Part shown: in pieces, positions 1 through 14,913 of the stretch
Layout: each line of letters opens with the position of its first letter
Position numbering within the stretch: position 1 is the stretch's first letter
Assembly: GCF_020882245.1 (NCBI RefSeq)
Contig: NC_083597.1
Coordinates: forward strand, 67,124,152 to 67,188,151
DNA from: Rhopalosiphum padi
Lineage: Eukaryota; Arthropoda; Insecta; Hemiptera; Aphididae
DNA length: 64,000 nucleotides
Direction: 5' to 3'
Translations under genes and position numbers: made by a program
The notes under the pieces: model-generated
Database searches by the model: none
What the model saw: only the letters and a program-made list of their open reading frames with translations
What the model was told of the DNA's origin: nothing

Positions 1-857
1 CTGAACTGTGCACATATATGTGTTTGTGTTATCTCCGTCTTAAAAAAAGCAAATTTACATTAGGTAAAACTGATTTTGTGTTATTAACTCTAATTGAACG
101 ATTTAACCAATTATAAGACATAATATGTTAAGAACATCATCTATTATCTCTTGTAGACATTGTACCACTTCGGAGTCGATAACTTCATTGTATAAAAAAC
201 GGGACAATTTTCTAATGATATGTTTTTATCATCATTTGTAGTGTTAATAACTATAGTATAAGAACTAGTATTTGAGTTGGTCTCATATTCTTAATTTAAA
301 TTATATAGGTTTTATTACTTAAATTGTCTTCTTGAATTTCTTCAGAATATGTAGGTCTTGTTATTTGCACATCATATAGAGTTTTCACATTAAAAAATTC
401 TTCACAAATAGCACTTTCAGAACATTTAATAATTAACTTAACTGTAAAAACAAATCGCACTAAAACAGCGACGAAATGTTCATACAGTTAGGTTAAATTA
501 TAGCCCTTTTTCTGTCACATTATGGAAAACATATTCTCTAATGGATCTTAAGTTATAATTTGTTTGTCATCAAAAAATATTCTTTATTTGGTATATGTTG
601 ATTCATTATTGTTTTTTCTGATTTTTAAAAACCAATAATAGCTGTTCATATATCCATTTAAGTCAAATAAAATAGTAAATACAGAGGTGTAGTTAATTTA
701 TTGTTTTTTAAATTTATTTTTATAGCTTTATTAAAAAGTGCACACATTTTTTTAAAAAATTTTAAGGACTTGAGGATTACGTTCGCTAAGAGGTCGTCTA
801 TTCAGATTAGTATTTATAATCAGTGTATTAACTTATGAAGAATCTTGTTTTAAATTT

Positions 858-1110
858 TCAAGCAGTTTCGATCCGACAGGTTTCTGGTTAAGGTGCAGGT
901 ACGCCAGATCGGCAGCTTCCGGATACTGACATCACCGATATGGGGCCATAATATTATTATATACCTAGCATCAGCCATCAGCGACGATCCGCTGACTATC
1001 ACTTTTACACCTTGGAATCCGAGTCACGCCGTCGGTAGCCATCGATTCCCCAACACTTCACTATAGTGTAATCGTCATCGATACAATCATCATCGTGTAT
1101 ACAATATCGC
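858..1110. other. GC-rich island, possible unrecognised exon or promoter
   Basis: This stretch is clearly richer in G+C than its surroundings. One + frame stays open from about 858 to 1070 but has no start codon. On the - strand a short ATG frame begins near 1040 and meets a GTGTAA donor-like site. About 175 bases further (near 1284) the - strand has a consensus donor, CTG then GTAAGT, preceded by an open hydrophobic frame. This could be the 5' part of a - strand gene leaving the window. No family is recognised. Confidence 0.2.
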
Positions 1111-3094
1111 GTGTTAATGTGTTATATCCGGTCGGAGGTAGCTAAGATTACAAATGTTATGCGCAGATTAAATGCACTTGCTAATTCTTTCACCACAATT
1201 CACAAATCACAAACGGTCAACGAGATTATAAATGGATATTATTATTTTATTTATTTATATAAGATAAAAAAAAATCACTAACTTACCAGAAAAACAAGTG
1301 CGATCGAGATGAAATTCAAAAACAACAGAAGAACAAAAGTTATGTACGATAAGATCAATAGCAAAATATTAACGAAATAGTGTTTAGATAACACCACAAA
1401 AAAGTCAAGGTGTGGTATTACTTAATACCCTATATTGTTTTGTGACGTTGCAACTGTGACAAACGTCATGAGTATGACGATAGCTTGCTGGACGGTGACT
1501 GTTGAGTGCTGATTGATGATGAGCTCCTCTGCTTTTCGACACATGTACACGCGCACACATGGTTTTGCTTTTGCCTCCGCCACCGTAAACCACTTCCACA
1601 CTCTATATTATATAATATAACATAATAATAATATATCTACAGCTGCCTACAACGGCTTGACTCAGTACATCGTCAGTCGCCACTGATGCTGATTACAACT
1701 ATGACAGTAGTAGTTAACGCTCAACAATTTATAATACATTATACATTTATACATGGGTCAAGAGTTGTAGTTGTCTAAAAAATTACTAAGTTCCGAACCA
1801 AATGATGACAGCATCAAATTGATTGTTAACATTTAATTTTCAAAAATTATATTATTTATTTCTATATCTATTTGATACATTTTTTAAACACCCCCCCCCC
1901 CCACCATTATAAAATAATTCACACAGATTTATAGCTATTAACCTTGATTATTGAATAGATTATTCTATAATCAATATTATAATATGATCAGAAATCAGAA
2001 GAAAAAGAAAAATTTCTAAATTTTAAGTAGGTAAGTATAAATAGTAACAATCAACAAACCTAATTATCTTAACATGTAAAATAAATTATTTAATCATAAA
2101 TTACTTAATTGTTATCAATTTTGAGCTAGGTTTTATACTTAATTATTTTGATAGTTATAGTTACTAATTTATTAATAAATTTCAAATTTTTAACTACACT
2201 TCACTAGAATAACTGCTAAATGTATATAATATCTTTAGATTCTTCTAGGCTCTTTTAACAGTTGTATGGATATGTTTTATTTGTTCTTTTATGTATGAAC
2301 CTTAAATATTTTAGTGTATTACTATAATATAGTATATTCAAGTATTCAAATATTAAAAAAAAAAATCTGTATTATAAATCACGTAAGTATTAAATTATAA
2401 TTGTTTTTCCGACAATTTTCAGTTACCGTTAAATAGAGTAGTTAGAAAAATGTCGATAAAACTAATCTTTTACTCTCGAAATAGATTTTAGTACGGCCAA
2501 ATAGATTGCAGAACGACGTCTGTGGTGACTATTTTTTATGCAGACGTACAGAGTTTGTAGAAACGAAACACACCGTTCAAGGTAGACAAATTCAATTTTT
2601 AACGGCATGCATAATTGTTCTGTAAATCCAAGATACCATCCAATCAAAAAGGAAAATATTCTACAGCCCACATTAAACTTCGATTTTCTATATCTTAATC
2701 TTAAACTTTATAATATGTCTTTAAAAAGACAATCTTTAGCTTTTTCTTAAAAAAATATTTTATACCACTATCAGAAATTTAATAAAAAGTTCAATGAGAG
2801 CTGAAGAAGGTCCTTTCTTATAGATAAATAAGATCATCAAAATCTGAAAAACAAGACCAAAAAGTTTTTTCTATAAAGTCATTTTTTAAAAATATGTAAT
2901 ACCACCAACCTTTTCTAAAGAGGCATATATTATAGCAGATGGTAAATTTATAGGTGGCACCTGGCACCTAAAGGTTAAAATATAAAATATAATTTTAAAA
3001 TTGTATAGAATCGCGGAAAATCAGCACTGGACCTCTTTAAAGATTTGTTATTATAATAATATAAATTATATACACACTATAGGCACTATATTAT

Positions 3095-3310
3095 TGGCAT
3101 ATTGCCGTCCGGTTTACCGCGGATAAGTTTTCTTCGACGATTCTTATCCACCGCTACCACAACGACGAAATCAGTGGCGAAAAGGAAAACCACACGACCG
3201 GCGAATTTTTTGTATGGTCTATAATTATTTCAGTACATCGTTGTCCGTTAGACATAATGTTGGACAGCGTCATAGTGATGGAATTACGTCACTGTCTACC
3301 TCACATCTGA
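3095..3310. other. GC-rich island, function unknown
   Basis: A GC-richer patch in AT-rich DNA, without a convincing open frame or splice sites. It may be regulatory or an old insertion. Confidence 0.15.
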
Positions 3311-6300
3311 CAATATAATATACACTATCACGCAAGCATGTAAAAAATAATAATATATTAAATAGTATATTATACATTTACTGTCCACTGTCCACTACTA
3401 CTACATTATAATATAATGTATTTACGCAAATCATCGTATGGCTTCTTATTGCTATATGTGCAATGCATAATAGTAATAGAAATAATAATAAACGGCTAAA
3501 TATGACACTAAAATACTTTTAAAATTTTCTCAAAAATCGCAAATTCATGGTGACTATAATAATAAATTTTTAATATAATTATCGACGCGATCAACAGAAA
3601 ATGGATATACCATACCATATACGTAGATATATATAAATAATAAATATACCTTTATTCGTAATATTTACAATATATATATATTATATGGAGAATCATTTAA
3701 TGCAATGAAAAAAACCGTTCTGCAACATTTAAAAAGGAGGAAATAATAACGGGTATAAACTATAAAGTAATAGTGCGAAAAATACGTTACAGTCATCGGA
3801 TGGAAGACAAACTAGGGTATATGCCGTAAACGCGATCTACGCACTATTGAATTCTGATTTGGACTAAAAGCCGCGAGTAATGACTAATGAGTATAAAAAT
3901 TGAAAATTATAAATTATATTTTATTACCTATAAGTTAGGTTCTAATTATTAATGAATAGGTACTTTCAAATTTATGATATACATTTCAATTTATAAATAA
4001 TTTTATAACTGTCTTATTATATCATTAAGGATTTCTAGGTTTAGCTACATAAATCGATTTGAACTATTTAAAGTGATTAGTGATTTCTTACTTTTTATTT
4101 TAGCACATCTTTGACAATGAAAACGCGCTATAAACATTTCAGATATTTCATTCTACCTTAAAACGAGTTTTATTTTTATTTTCGTAAAAGAAAATGATGA
4201 ACAATGGGTATAATTTTAAATCAATACCTAATTTGAACAATCTCAGTAAATTATGATAATACATGTTAGAGCATTCTTGTAGTGGTAACTGTTACTTATA
4301 ATATACTATATTAGCTCACCCTTTTTAGATTTTATACAATATGCAATAAAAAAAAATGTAAGTTCCACACAATACTATCAGTCCGTGCTCTTAAATTGAA
4401 ATAGTCGCGTATCATTAAACGGGTCTTGTGTAACGCGTATACATAATATATAGTAAGTACACTATAGTAACCAGAAATAAAACTAACAGTACCCTCTCTC
4501 CTCTAAACTGTACTAACCTTATAAATCATTCTGTTTCTTGGGAATTAAAGATATATAAATATTATACATAATAACAAAAAGAGATTGGGTCCAAATGAGC
4601 ATACGCAAATGAGCCAGAATTAGTGAAGTACTCAGTGTATATTCGCACACACTAAATATATTATTAATTACATCAGTTATTATGAGTAGTATAATGTTAT
4701 ACTCTACCGTGTATACGTGTATATTTTTAAACTTTAATAATCGTGGTCATAGAATGATAATTATTTGTTTGAACGCATATTAAAACATACTTCAACACTC
4801 GCTAGCTGTTAGAATACGAGACATTTTTCGTATTACCTACATATTTTGCTTTTTATTTTCCTCATAGTCCATAGATGTCTATTTAAATTATTCATTATAT
4901 ATATGATATCAAATATCAATATCTGTGACCTTTCGCATTCTAATAAAATTATTAGATAATAAATAATAATTATTAAATAATTTAAATTATTATTGTATTA
5001 TTTATGTATTGTACACGCGAAAATAACGAATGACAATACAATTAACAGCTAGATGGCACTGTACGTTACATTTACGTTATAATATATCTACACAACAGCT
5101 CTTAGAACACTTAAATGTCTCGTATGGTCGTATCACTCGTATCCTTAGAAATGTTATACGAAAATAAATAATAAATGTTATTTGCATTGATATTACGTAT
5201 TATTACTGTTATATAAATAGTTTTAATCAATTAAATACATTATTAAGTCTTAAAAATTAAGTCATAAGGCTGAAGAAAAATGAAATTTAACTCAATAATT
5301 TAATTTAGAGACAAATGTAAATAAAAATAGTATAATTACTGAAAATTTGTATTTAAACATTATATACAGTGTGAACAAGATTTAAGGTACCACTAAATAT
5401 CTCAGTTGGATGACTTCGTATTGAAGTGAATATTTTGGAGAGCCTAGGGGTACTTAAATACAAATTTATTTATGATTTTCATATTTTTAACACTTTTAGT
5501 GAGCACATGCGCAATACAACTTACATTTTTTTTAAACGTTTTTTGTATAAAAAGTTTTTTCTATTTACAAAACTGACCAAGTTAAAGAAGTCAACATTTG
5601 AGTTAATGCATAATTCGTGTTTAACGAAATTTCCATTTATAACCACTGGAAATAATAAAATAAGTGCCAAATAAATGTTTTAATTTACCTTATCTGTTTA
5701 CAAATAATAATTTAATAATATCGTGATTGGAGTTTTTGTTTATAGTTTTTTTTTTTTTATATAAATATCGAAAAAAAAATACTTCACTTGTCAAAAATTT
5801 GAAATCTAATTATTTATAATTATTTAAAAATATTAAACATACATAAACACGATTTTTTTTTTATAAGCATAATATATAATATATTTGTATAAGTTTCGAA
5901 TAAATTTCTAATAAATTTCGACAAAATTAGTTAAAATCACAAAATAACATTTTTAAAACATTTAAATTGATTTTATGCTCTTGCCTATTTTTAGCGTACC
6001 TATCTCGTATTTTAATAGTAAAAATTACTATAATAATTAATAGAAACATACTTATTATGCTAATTGCTAATAAGCTGACAAACAGCCCCCGAAATCGTTT
6101 ATCGTGTGCAACCATTATTAATTTATCATTAAATTCAAACTTATAAATTATTTCATCATTATTTTATAAATCACTTACTAAGATTTTTATACCCCTCTAA
6201 TATCTATATATTACACTTAATATACATTGATGATGTACCTACTATTATTTATATACAATATAGGTACATTAATTTGGTTGCAATTTATCATAGGGTAGTT

Positions 6301-7092
6301 TATCACCTATTGTATTTAAACAACTCATAAAAGTAAATATATTAATTAGAGATATAAATTCGAATTCTCAGCAAACGGATTATGTATATAACACAACAAT
6401 AAAAATCCTTCGGGAGTTAGTTACCCTCAATTTTAATTACACTGTTTTCAAGCAATTATTTTATGTATTAGTATATATATATAAAATCGCTTACTCCAGT
6501 GAAATAGTAAACGTTAAGAGTAATTTAATCAATAACATGTAATTTATTTTTTTTAAATATACCTATGTATTTATATTTGATTTTCGATACTAAGCGGAAA
6601 CATTAATGTATTATAGTTTTATAATTTATGTGTGCATACATATTTATGTATACGTTTTATAATAGAAAAATGCTTTTATCAACAATATTAATATAGGAAG
6701 GAATATCATCAAAAAGTTTAATTTATTATTTTTTAATTCAAACTTGATTCTAGATTATGGTACTTTCAAGTTTTCGCTTTTCTTATTTCTTAATATATTT
6801 TCTAAGTAGGAAAACAATATTCTATTTCAAATAAACTATAATATATATAATGTTTATGAAGAATTATTAACATCAAGCATGGTTTTTTGTAGGTATTGTA
6901 TACTTTTTAATGAGATTATTTTATTTATTTATTATTTTTTTTTTTTATCAAAATATATAAAACAGCTTATACTATTCTACTCCGAGTTAATCAAAGTGAG
7001 TCGAGTATTGACTTGTGCATATTTGATACATCATATACGTATCATTGTGTGATCCAAAGGGACAAAAGGTTATACAATCATAATAATTCGTA

Positions 7093-7909
7093 ACGGGTAT
7101 GGACGAATTGCACTTGGTTTTAAAAAAGGTAATAGTCGAACTGCAATCGGGTAAAAAGCTGGTAGTGGTCGAACTGCACTTGTGCTCAAAAAAAGTATCT
7201 CAATAAAATGAGCATGCATCTGAAAGAGTAAATCATTTTCCGAAGTAAATGAAGTGGTTCGTTATGGTTATGTATTAACTCACACCAAAAAATAACTGTA
7301 GAACACTCACATCTAGATAAAGTTTTGAAAGACAACCACGATGGGTACAACGCCATTTAACACCATCATTTACGATTTACATGTTTTTCTTTGTAAAATG
7401 TATAACTTTGATACACTAATTATTAGTCACGGCCTCATTCACTTTTAATAACTTTTAAATTGTTCATATTTACACAGCGGCGTAGAAGAGTGTACTAATT
7501 GTAGTTTACATAGGTCTAAATAGTACACGGTATAAAATATAAGTATTAATCTTATATGTTTATTGTTTATTGATAAAATGATAACTATTTATTATCCAGT
7601 TAGGTTAGATTCTTTTGTCGATTTTTGGCGACAATAATTATCTGCGTGACTGGATCATCTAAATGGTATTAATGAACTAATAAATAATGCTCTTAAATAG
7701 GTAGCTAACGTAGCGTTTGTAAACATAAGATTCGTAATATTTTTAACGGGTTTTTACAATACACGTTCGACTTGTAACAAGTTTCCACGTTTTCTCCATT
7801 TTAACTCTTTTTTTGAACGAGTGCAGTTCGACCATTACTTTTTTCCAATCCAAGTGTAATGAGGCCATTTTTTTGCAGGTAATAAGTGCAATTTGACTAT
7901 CCCGTTCGT
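7093..7909. repeat. Repeat element with inverted arms built of a short motif
   Basis: The left arm (about 7093-7190) and the reverse complement of the right arm (about 7815-7909) share an opening block of the type AACGGGNTA followed by an AATTGCACTT core. Both arms repeat a motif close to GGTCGAACTGCACTTG two or three times. Related words recur at about 8610-8720 (ACCAATTGCGC twice). The arms are diverged, so this looks like an old non-autonomous element. No coding frame lies inside. Confidence 0.45.
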
Positions 7910-8604
7910 AAAATGTATAATAAACAAATTGAAAAGCATTTGAGTGAATTCGGAAAATTAATTAAAGGCCAGGATTTAGTGATATTATAACTTATAACAT
8001 TATAAGCAACTTTTGTACATATTATCTGACTTCTACATTCCATAATACTGTGTAAAATTATAAATAAATTATGACAGATTTTAAGCATAGGCGTTGAAAA
8101 AAAACTGTGTAAAATTCTACAGTAAATTACCACTGTTGATATAGACATAGACCACTATGATATCTTTTGTGAGGTAAAATAATGATCATAATTAATTTAA
8201 ATATTATGACTCTCGAGCGTATATAAACTTAAATTACTATAGTCATTACTCATTAGGTTTATTATGACTTTTTTGAAAGTTTAAATTAAGGGTTCACGAG
8301 GTCTTTAAGAGCTGTAATACCTACTATATTATTAGTATTGAGGGTATTATACGATCAAAGGCATAATATGAAAAGTTAGGTTTTAATAGTGGCGTCATTT
8401 GAAGGGTGGGCAAAGCAAAGTGAGAATTTTCTGCTATCTAGTCTGATTTTAAAAACATGGGGTTTTTAGTGTAAGCGGAATGTGTGAATTTGTTGTGTAA
8501 AGAGACTTAACATTATACCTGCCCTTATTGTGTATTTTTAAATGTAAGCTATTACTGTTTATTCTTCTTCATCTTCTACTCTCGAACAGAAAATCACGGA
8601 TATT

Positions 8605-8725
8605 ATATAGTCGGGCATGGACCAATTGCGCCTAGAACAACATTTTTTTATAGGGTTAGTTACCAATAATTGTGTTCCTTATATTTTAGGGCCATTACAC
8701 CAATTGCGCTTGTATAACACATGCT
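8605..8725. repeat. Related copy of the 7.1-7.9 kb repeat motif
   Basis: Two words of the form GACCAATTGCGC / CACCAATTGCGC lie about 70 bases apart, preceded by GGGCATG. They resemble the GGGTATGGACGAATTGCAC start of the element at 7093, which suggests another fragment of the same repeat family. Confidence 0.3.
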
Positions 8726-9207
8726 AAAATGTTTAAAATTAAAACTTATTTATTGATCAATTGATTAGGTACTGATTAAAGTGACTGGGTATAATATAAT
8801 ATTTGATAACAGTATCGGGAATTTTATGAAATGAATTATAATGTAATGTTACTGGTATTTAATTTTGAATAACTGACGATCAAAAAATAACTTGGAAAAT
8901 GCGAAAAAAAAAATTTATTTATTTATGTTATATTATGAATTAATACTCACAAAAAATCGATTAGTATTTTCATTTATCATATAATAATTATAGCTAACTA
9001 ATACATTTGCCTTAGGTTTAGGTATGGTAAATTGTCATATAAGAACACTTTTACAAAGACTTGTATGCGGGAAATGGGCATGTACAACAACTGCAATACC
9101 ATTATAAATTTATAACCCAAAACAATTTAATTGCTAAAAAAAAATTTCACATTCTGAGTGATGCGATGAATGATTTGATTTTATAATGAAGAGTGGTTTA
9201 GTGGATT

Positions 9208-9902
9208 AAATGCTTTAATTTTCAACTTTGAAGATTGTTTTGAATAAAATATTGGATCTAGATTGTACTATTAAGTGGTCAACATTAAGAATGTAAAGTA
9301 TTTTTTTTAATAATCGGGAAAAACGGGAATTTTTACATTAAAGTAGTTTTTGACTAAATTTATTTCTTCATTTTATTAATAAACGCAAACATTTTAAATT
9401 ATTATGCATTTGAAGTTTAATTTTTAACAAAATTTCCCCCCCCCTCCAAAAAAATGTAGTTAAAAATTCATCTTTTTTTTAATATCAAGTTTTGAAAATG
9501 TAATTTAAGATTCATAATTTAAGTAGTACATATTGGAACTATAAAATCTAAAAAAAAGTATGTAGGTAAAGAAAATTATTTTTTATAAAAATTTTAAGTT
9601 CGAATTTGGATGAAATTACTTATTTAAATCATAGAAATCACGATGTTAATTATGTTTTGTTATAATTATCGGTTATATTAGTAACTTCCTTGACATCTAA
9701 TATACAGCAGGACCTACTTGACTACCTTTTTTTAATCCAAATAATATTATATTATTTAATATACTGACTTAATAAAAATTCTAAAAAACAAAACAAGCAC
9801 TCTTAAACGTATATTCTTGTTTTTAATAAACCTCTGATAGTATAATAATATTTATATTTTAGAAAATGAATTTATTTATTTTACAATAATATGTTTTTTA
9901 TT

Positions 9903-9947
<45 letters not shown>

Positions 9948-10115
9948 CTCGATAAGTAATTTAAAAAATGCTTTGATTTTCAACACTGAGAGTTGTTTCA
10001 GATAAAAAATTGAATCTAATTTGTACTTTTAAGTGATCATGATAAAAATTTTCAGTATTTTTCAAAATAATCGAGAAAAAAATTAAAGAAAAACGAGAAT
10101 TTTTGACAAATTGGA
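9208..10115. repeat. Diverged dispersed repeat, two copies
   Basis: Copy one (about 9208-9345) and copy two (about 9968-10115) share the order AATGCTTT, ATTTTCAAC, a TTGTTT core, a TTGTAC word, AAGTG(G/A)TCA, then ATAATCG(G/A)GAAAAA and ACG(G/A)GAATTTTT. A weaker third resemblance is at about 12600-12720. Copies are heavily mutated and non-coding. A TA microsatellite sits between them. Confidence 0.4.
9903..9941. repeat. TA-dinucleotide microsatellite
   Basis: Almost uninterrupted alternation of T and A, seen directly. Confidence 0.9.
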
Positions 10116-13100
10116 TTTTGTTTTTATTAGGTATATCTTGAAAACAATAAATAGTCTTAGATATACAAAATTTACACTTAATTTTCTATACATTATTATT
10201 TTTTTTTAATATTTAAACAAAGTATAATCTGCATTTTTATTTTTATTATTAATATAATTTGTAAGCTGTAAATTTGTTAGCTTAACTGAATAATAACAAC
10301 TTCAAATAACGTGAGAAGGGAGGCCCACCAGTGTAGAAACCTTCGGTCTTGGGGGGGGGGAAGTTTCCTATACCATAATATAATTTCCCAAATGTTTTGA
10401 TATATTTATAAATATTTGAAACATTTTATTATTTTTCTTTTATTTTTTATAAAATGTCAATAAATATTATTCATTGAGTAAAATTAATTGTCAATGAATA
10501 TATTTACAAGGTTTGGTTCTACTTATATTTGTGAACAAACGTTTTCCCGCTTTAATTACGCAAATGTTTAGAAAAATCTCGTTTTACACTTAAATTTTGA
10601 ACTATACATAACGATACTGTATTCATTATTTTTGTTATAATTCAAAAACATTATTCATGGCGACATATAATTTATTTTTACCTAACACTTTTTATACGTA
10701 TAATGATATTTTCAAATATTTTACCAAATAGCAATATTAGAAACACAACATGAAATATACTTGATGATATAGACCGTCTTCGCTCAGAATACTTTTTCGT
10801 ATAAAATGATAATCACTGAATTCTAATACAAAATATCCATTATTGTGACTTACTCGACACCTAATCGATACCTAACAGGAGAGCAATACCCACAAGCCAA
10901 CCTTTTTACTATTTCATTACCATTTAATATTGCATGTAAATTAATTCCTTCAACCTCTCCTCTATATAAAATCTAAATTTACGCTACAGAAAGAGGTACT
11001 ACGTATATTTATTTATCTCTCCTTACGTTTTAGAAATAAAATTAGGCTATTTTTGATTATGATAATATATTATATGCAATTATGTAAGATGGAAATTATT
11101 AATAAGGAAAAAAAGATTAAGTTGAAATTAGATAGCGAGTAAATCGAACGATTTTTTTTCAGTTATCTATATATGGACTGGTCAAACTTTTCTCCCCTCT
11201 GTTAAAAACTGAAATTACGCCACTGGATTTAAATAAATGATTGCACAATGTACAAAAAATACACCATCATATTATGTATAATAATTATCATATTATACGT
11301 TTTCATTGATCTATGCCCTCAAGAGTATTTTTTTTTTATTAAAGTACTTGACAATATTCTCTATTTCCCTCTCCCAAACAACCAAATAGATTAGATATTC
11401 ACTATTTTTATATTATATTTTCAGCGGTTTTCTACGATTTATCAAGACAAGTATTTTAAATCATTAACTTAAATAAATGGCACATGAGCATACACACGCA
11501 TCGCACACACTAACCACTAATGTTATTTAAGACAAAAATGGTTTTTATCGTCAGGTGTTCGTTGTGTTTTGTATTCATGTCATTAATTATTTAACAAGTA
11601 GATTCTTGAATAGACGTAAGATTTTCATCAGTTACTGTACCCTGTACATTTATTTATATGCTAACGAATCATGCCGTCAGAAACCTACACAGTGGATCAA
11701 GATGCCTTCAAAAGTAAATTTAACAACAATAAAATACATCAGGTATGATCAGAAGTAATCATTTTAAATAAATATTTATATATTAAATAATAAATAATTT
11801 GTTTTAATAGATTATAAAGGCTATAAGTTATGAATAAATTACCTTTCATTTAAATACCAAAAAATTTTTTCTAATTTTTTCTAATTCAAATTAACAATAA
11901 ATAAAGTTTATGGCGGTTTTTTTAATTTAGTATTAAAGAAGATTAATTTTAAATAATGTTATCTAAAAGAATATTAAGAACTTTTAAAACGAAACCAATG
12001 ATATACATTTTCACCATTATATAATTAAATTAATTATATATTTATTACTACTCAACGACAATTGATGTTTACACTATTAAATATTAATGCATAAAATACT
12101 TTTCAAACATTGGCACATGTGTTTCTCTCTAAAATATTTAAATGATATATAGTATTTTCTGCATTTTATTTGTTTTTAAGAGCAAATTTTTCTCAAGAAA
12201 CAAAATAAGTATAGGTACTATGCAGTGATGCAGTCATATCCGGTTAAATAAAAGAATTTGTAGATTTAAAAACACTTCACTAGATAAACTAAAGCAACCG
12301 ATCATACTTTGATTAAATAAAACTGAAAGAAATTAGTATAAATCAATACATTATGTTAAGTCAATGTTAAAATATATTATTTTTCCAATACGATTCTATG
12401 TTGACAGTTTGACACTTAGTCATATTTTAAGTATTTGTCAATATTACCTATTTATGTAATAAATAATAATACTTGATAAGACAATTAAATATAGTAAATT
12501 TAATTATCAATTAAAATGGTGTATTTACTTTCGCTAATCACTTATTACCAAGAGAATGATATAATACGTGATTGTATTAACAGTATTAATATTTTTTAAT
12601 ATAAAGTCTGGTAACAAATTGGATCTTGTCTATACTATGGTGAAGAAAGGAGGAGGGGTTAAAAGAACTTTTAAAAATATTCGGGAAAGCGGAAATATTT
12701 ACACAAAAGTTTTTTTGACAAAATTGACTCGATTTTGTTTAATGTTGTAATTTTAAAACGAATAACTATAGAGACTTGAATTTTACTAATCTTTTTTTAT
12801 TTTAAATATTTTCTACACAATGTACAATTTTCACAATATTTTAATCTTTTTTGCACTATTTATAGACGCATTTGAAATTGTCTACCTTTTAAAAACAAAT
12901 TTCAGTTTATGTGTGATAAATACATAATATTTTTTTTTGTAAGTAAAAACTATTAAAAGTTCTTTTACAAGGTTCCTCATAAGTAGTTTTTACCACAATT
13001 AAAATCTATCAAAAGTACATAATCAAAACTTTTATTGTGAGCATTTAAACTTCAAGGTACTAAAATTATCATAACATTTTTAATTAAATCTCCAAAGTTT

Positions 13101-14913
13101 TGACGATTTAATCAATATTTCTTAAATCTTTTTTTTTTAATATATAAAATAGTTTATTATAAAGCCACATTAATGCTTTGAAAACAATCAACGTTTAAAT
13201 ATTAATAATATTGGATATTAAATGGTATAAAAACTATTTATCCAAGTATGCCCTTACAATCTTAAAAATATGCTCTTAAATTAAAAATTTCAAAATATGC
13301 AAATCATATATTAAGAATTCTGGTTATTTCATTGATAACATTGTAAGTCGTATTTTTTACTTATTTACCGTGTAATAAGATCACCTAGAAAAATATATGC
13401 AAATTCACGAATGTCTAGCGATCACTAATTGATTAATGTCGTATTCAGAAAACAACTTGAGCGTTCATAAATTAAATTATCGTTAGTATGAAAACTCAGA
13501 TCGAGTTATTTAAAACACAATTTAATAATGGACATTAAACATATACATAAATTTGATTAGAAGCAAGTACTGTAGATTAAATTGAAGATTCGTGAATAGA
13601 AGAATAAATAAAGATCGATAATAAAAAGTAATAATTGCACTGCAATGCTATGTGTAGGACATTTATACAGGTATACCTTAAAAAACTGCAATTAAAAATC
13701 ATTAAAATAAAAAAAAAAGTTATTATTTTCATTATATATATATCGAAGCAAGGTTATTATATGCATCAAAGAATTTGTAATAATTAACAATAATATAAGT
13801 ATTACATTTTATTTTTAGTAGTTATATTATTTATAAAAAAATATTTTTTAGGTTATATTATACAATTTCATAAAATCACACCACCTTTTATTTGTATTTT
13901 TTGTCCGATTATATATTTGTAGTAGTTATTTGTGTATAAATATATATTAGGTAATATATCATATATATATATATTTTTTATAATTAAATTTTAAAAATAA
14001 ATTCATTGAAATATATCATTTAATATTTTAATTTTCCACCTTTATATTCAAGAGGGCTACCTGATATCCGTGATAATAATTTATAATATTTCAATTTACA
14101 AATACAATGCAATATTTGTGTACACTATACACATACCTACTAATATACTAACAGTGTCCATCAGACGCCGCCGTCGTATTTGTTCCATTCAATACACCTA
14201 AATTTTAATACCTACATTTTTTTTAAATCTAAATAATTTAATTATTTTAATATTACCATTAATTTTGCCGCATTTCAAACAACAAGCCTATCGCCTATGT
14301 TTTTATATGAATAATACCGAGACAAACATACGGAGTATACCAGTATGGAGTAGATAGGAGCGGGTATTAGTAGTTATTTTTATCTAATCAGTAATCAGTA
14401 TTCAGTAATCATTATTTGTGCTTATTATGATTTAACGTTTTAACAATTCACTTACTTTTATTTATATAAGTAATTACTTTAAAGTACTTAAAACATTGAT
14501 AACAGCCACATTTGGGCACGCGAGTAATAATGATCAAAATATTCGGTATTTATAATAAATAACCTACTCGAAAAAAAAAATATTTTTAATTTTAAAATTA
14601 GTTACATATAATAACTGTTAACACTTATAGACATTTATATGAATAGGTATGTTATTTTTTTGCTATCCTGTGATAATTTAATCTTTACAAAAATGCGAAA
14701 AAGATGTTCTAAACATAAAATATGTGACTTAAAAACATTTTGACTAGGGTAAATAGGCTGTAAAAATGAAATAAAGTTAAGTGAAAAATTAACAAGGAAT
14801 AGGTTCGACCATATTTTGTGCGGAGTGTATACACAATGTTCATAACAAACAAACGATCGATTATAAAATGTGAGTATATTAATGAAGTGTATATAATATG
14901 CTATGTGCGTGAT

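Larger units (their letters stand above)
1..14913. other. Intergenic DNA upstream of the ABC transporter
   Basis: I find no supportable protein gene here. The open frames in this stretch are short, AT-driven and without recognisable motifs. It contains two GC-richer islands (about 858-1110 and 3095-3310), homopolymer C and G tracts (1891-1902 and near 10350), a TA microsatellite, a repeat element with inverted arms around 7093-7909 and a diverged dispersed repeat near 9.2 and 10.0 kb. Untranslated 5' exons or the promoter of the transporter could lie in the last few kb but cannot be recognised from sequence alone. Confidence 0.6.

Noticed and set aside
1405..1599. 64-codon - strand frame starting MEVVYGGGGKSK
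   Set aside because: Short, low-complexity, no family resemblance and no fitting splice partners; probably chance in a GC-richer patch.
8391..11224. AGTGGCGTCATTT at 8391 and an inverted GAAATTACGCCACTG at 11224 as ends of one 2.8-kb element
   Set aside because: The similarity stops after about 12 bases and the flanks share no duplication; more likely two unrelated remnants of common terminal repeats.
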